The translations under genes and the position numbers were made by a program. From positions 1 through 64,000 of the forward strand of contig NZ_JAJNAL010000028.1 of the NCBI RefSeq assembly GCF_022271405.1: a stretch of DNA of 64,000 bases, given 5' to 3'. The notes below the pieces were generated by a model. That model was given only the letters and a program-made list of their open reading frames with translations, searched no databases and was not told where the DNA came from. Positions 63,311 to 64,000 of the stretch are shown one piece after another. The stretch is from Rhodopseudomonas infernalis. Lineage in GTDB: Bacteria > Pseudomonadota > Alphaproteobacteria > Rhizobiales > Xanthobacteraceae. Numbering within the stretch: position 1 is the first letter of the stretch; each line of letters begins with the position of its first letter.

Positions 63311-64000
63311 TTAGTCGGTCTTGACGTCGCCCGAGATGATGTCGCCGAACAGCTCCCAGCGTTCGCCCTTGAAGCGCATCATCTGCAACTGGCTGATCGG
63401 CGCGAAGTCGGTCGCCGAGGTGTTGATCTTGATGCCGGGCAGCAGGGTGTCCGGTTCGAAGTCCTTCAGGCTGGCGGCCTGCTTCATGACGTTGGCGCGG
63501 GTGAGATCGTCGCCGCACATTTCGAGCACCTTGTGCAGCGTCTGAGCGGCGCCGTAACCGTACACCATGTTGCTGTCGTTCTTGTTGGTGCCCGGCATGT
63601 ATTTCTCGACGAAGGCATGCCAGTTCTTGAACTTCGGATCGTTCACCCACTGCTGGTCGGTGCCGTCCTTGACGTAGTTCGCCGACAGCACGCCCTGTGC
63701 GTTCTCGAACCCGGCGGGCTTCATCACGCTGCCGACCGAGGCGGAGACGTTGGTGATGATCACCAGCGGCTTCCATCCGAGTTCGGCGATCCGCTTGACC
63801 GATTGGGCACCGAACTTGGGCGTAACGTACAGCAGCACGACGTCGGGATTGAGCGATTTCAGCTTGACGATGTTGCTGTCGATGGTCGGGGCGGAAATCT
63901 CGTAGGTTTCCTCGGCGACGATCATCGAGGCCGCTTTCGCGCCGAACGCGTCCTTGGTGCCTTTCAGGTAGTCTTTGCCGAAGTCGTCGTTCTGATAGAG
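63311..64000 (-). CDS. Leu/Ile/Val-type ABC binding protein, copy 3 (partial)
   Basis: The C-terminal 229 residues; the 5' part lies beyond the window. The visible part begins LYQNDDFGKDYLKGTKDAFG and ends DFAPISQLQMMRFKGERWELFGDIISGDVKTD. It aligns along its whole length with copies 1 and 2. The middle segment NPDVVLLYVTPKFGAQSVKRIAELGWKPLVIITN differs from both, again in the ligand region. Confidence 0.88.
   Translation of the reverse strand, partial: LYQNDDFGKDYLKGTKDAFGAKAASMIVAEETYEISAPTIDSNIVKLKSLNPDVVLLYVTPKFGAQSVKRIAELGWKPLVIITNVSASVGSVMKPAGFENAQGVLSANYVKDGTDQQWVNDPKFKNWHAFVEKYMPGTNKNDSNMVYGYGAAQTLHKVLEMCGDDLTRANVMKQAASLKDFEPDTLLPGIKINTSATDFAPISQLQMMRFKGERWELFGDIISGDVKTD

Overview
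The window reads as chromosomal DNA of a Rhodopseudomonas palustris-like purple non-sulfur alphaproteobacterium (Nitrobacteraceae/Bradyrhizobiaceae). The basis is a complete hopanoid locus including the C-2 methylase HpnP, a phototrophic iron-oxidation set (PioA, PioB, PioC), GC-rich codon use, dispersed palindromic intergenic repeats typical of this family, and FixK- and EcfG-type promoter motifs. No tRNA, rRNA, CRISPR array, transposase or phage gene was seen. The first ~80 bases are nearly pure C/G runs and look like a contig-edge artefact.

Layout. (1) 0.2-6.9 kb: homoprotocatechuate meta-cleavage genes. hpaH-hpaF-hpaE-hpaD run leftward. The MarR regulator hpaR, an HcxB-like 2-hydroxyacid dehydrogenase and the aldolase hpaI run rightward. 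(2) 6.9-7.1 kb: two long cruciform repeats. (3) 7.3-14.0 kb: a translationally coupled three-gene set (transglutaminase-DUF2126, ATP-grasp-like plus Alpha-E, transglutaminase). It is probably a peptide or amide-bond system of unknown product and is the least understood system here. (4) 14.2-16.4 kb: a secreted Cache-like protein and a chemoreceptor. (5) 16.5-20.5 kb: ethanolamine ammonia-lyase genes eutB and eutC, separated by hpnP, which has its own EcfG-type promoter. (6) 20.8-23.2 kb: an RND/MMPL lipid-type permease. (7) 23.2-28.6 kb: pioABC behind an 800-base AT-richer leader with a perfect FixK/FNR box. (8) 29-30.2 kb: two small secreted proteins. (9) 30.4-47.7 kb: the hopanoid cluster hpnC-hpnD-hpnE-shc-hpnG, then hpnH-ispH (leftward), hpnN and hpnO. 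It is interrupted between hpnG and hpnH by an S41 peptidase, a LysR regulator, phnA (phosphonoacetate hydrolase) and a PstS-like protein. (10) 47.9-56.2 kb: a universal stress protein, then a TonB receptor with a periplasmic-binding/FecCD/ATPase importer and three odd cytoplasmic proteins, one FmdE-like. (11) 56.5-60.1 kb: a GMC oxidoreductase, an M20 amidohydrolase and an EcfG-controlled YciE/YciF ferritin-like protein. (12) 60.4-64.0 kb: three tandem leftward Leu/Ile/Val-type binding proteins, the last cut by the window edge.

How the genes work together. IspH supplies isoprenoid precursors. HpnD, HpnC and HpnE make squalene and Shc cyclises it. HpnH and HpnG add and trim the adenosyl side chain, HpnO makes aminobacteriohopanetriol, HpnP methylates at C-2, and HpnN moves hopanoids to the outer membrane. 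PioA, PioB and PioC carry electrons from extracellular Fe(II) across the outer membrane and periplasm towards the photosynthetic reaction centre. Stress control (EcfG) and oxygen/redox control (FixK) are visible as promoter motifs at hpnP, the yciF-like gene, pioA and possibly the universal stress protein. From recalled locus numbers in strains CGA009 and TIE-1, pio and the hopanoid cluster lie far apart there, so their adjacency here may be a strain-specific rearrangement.
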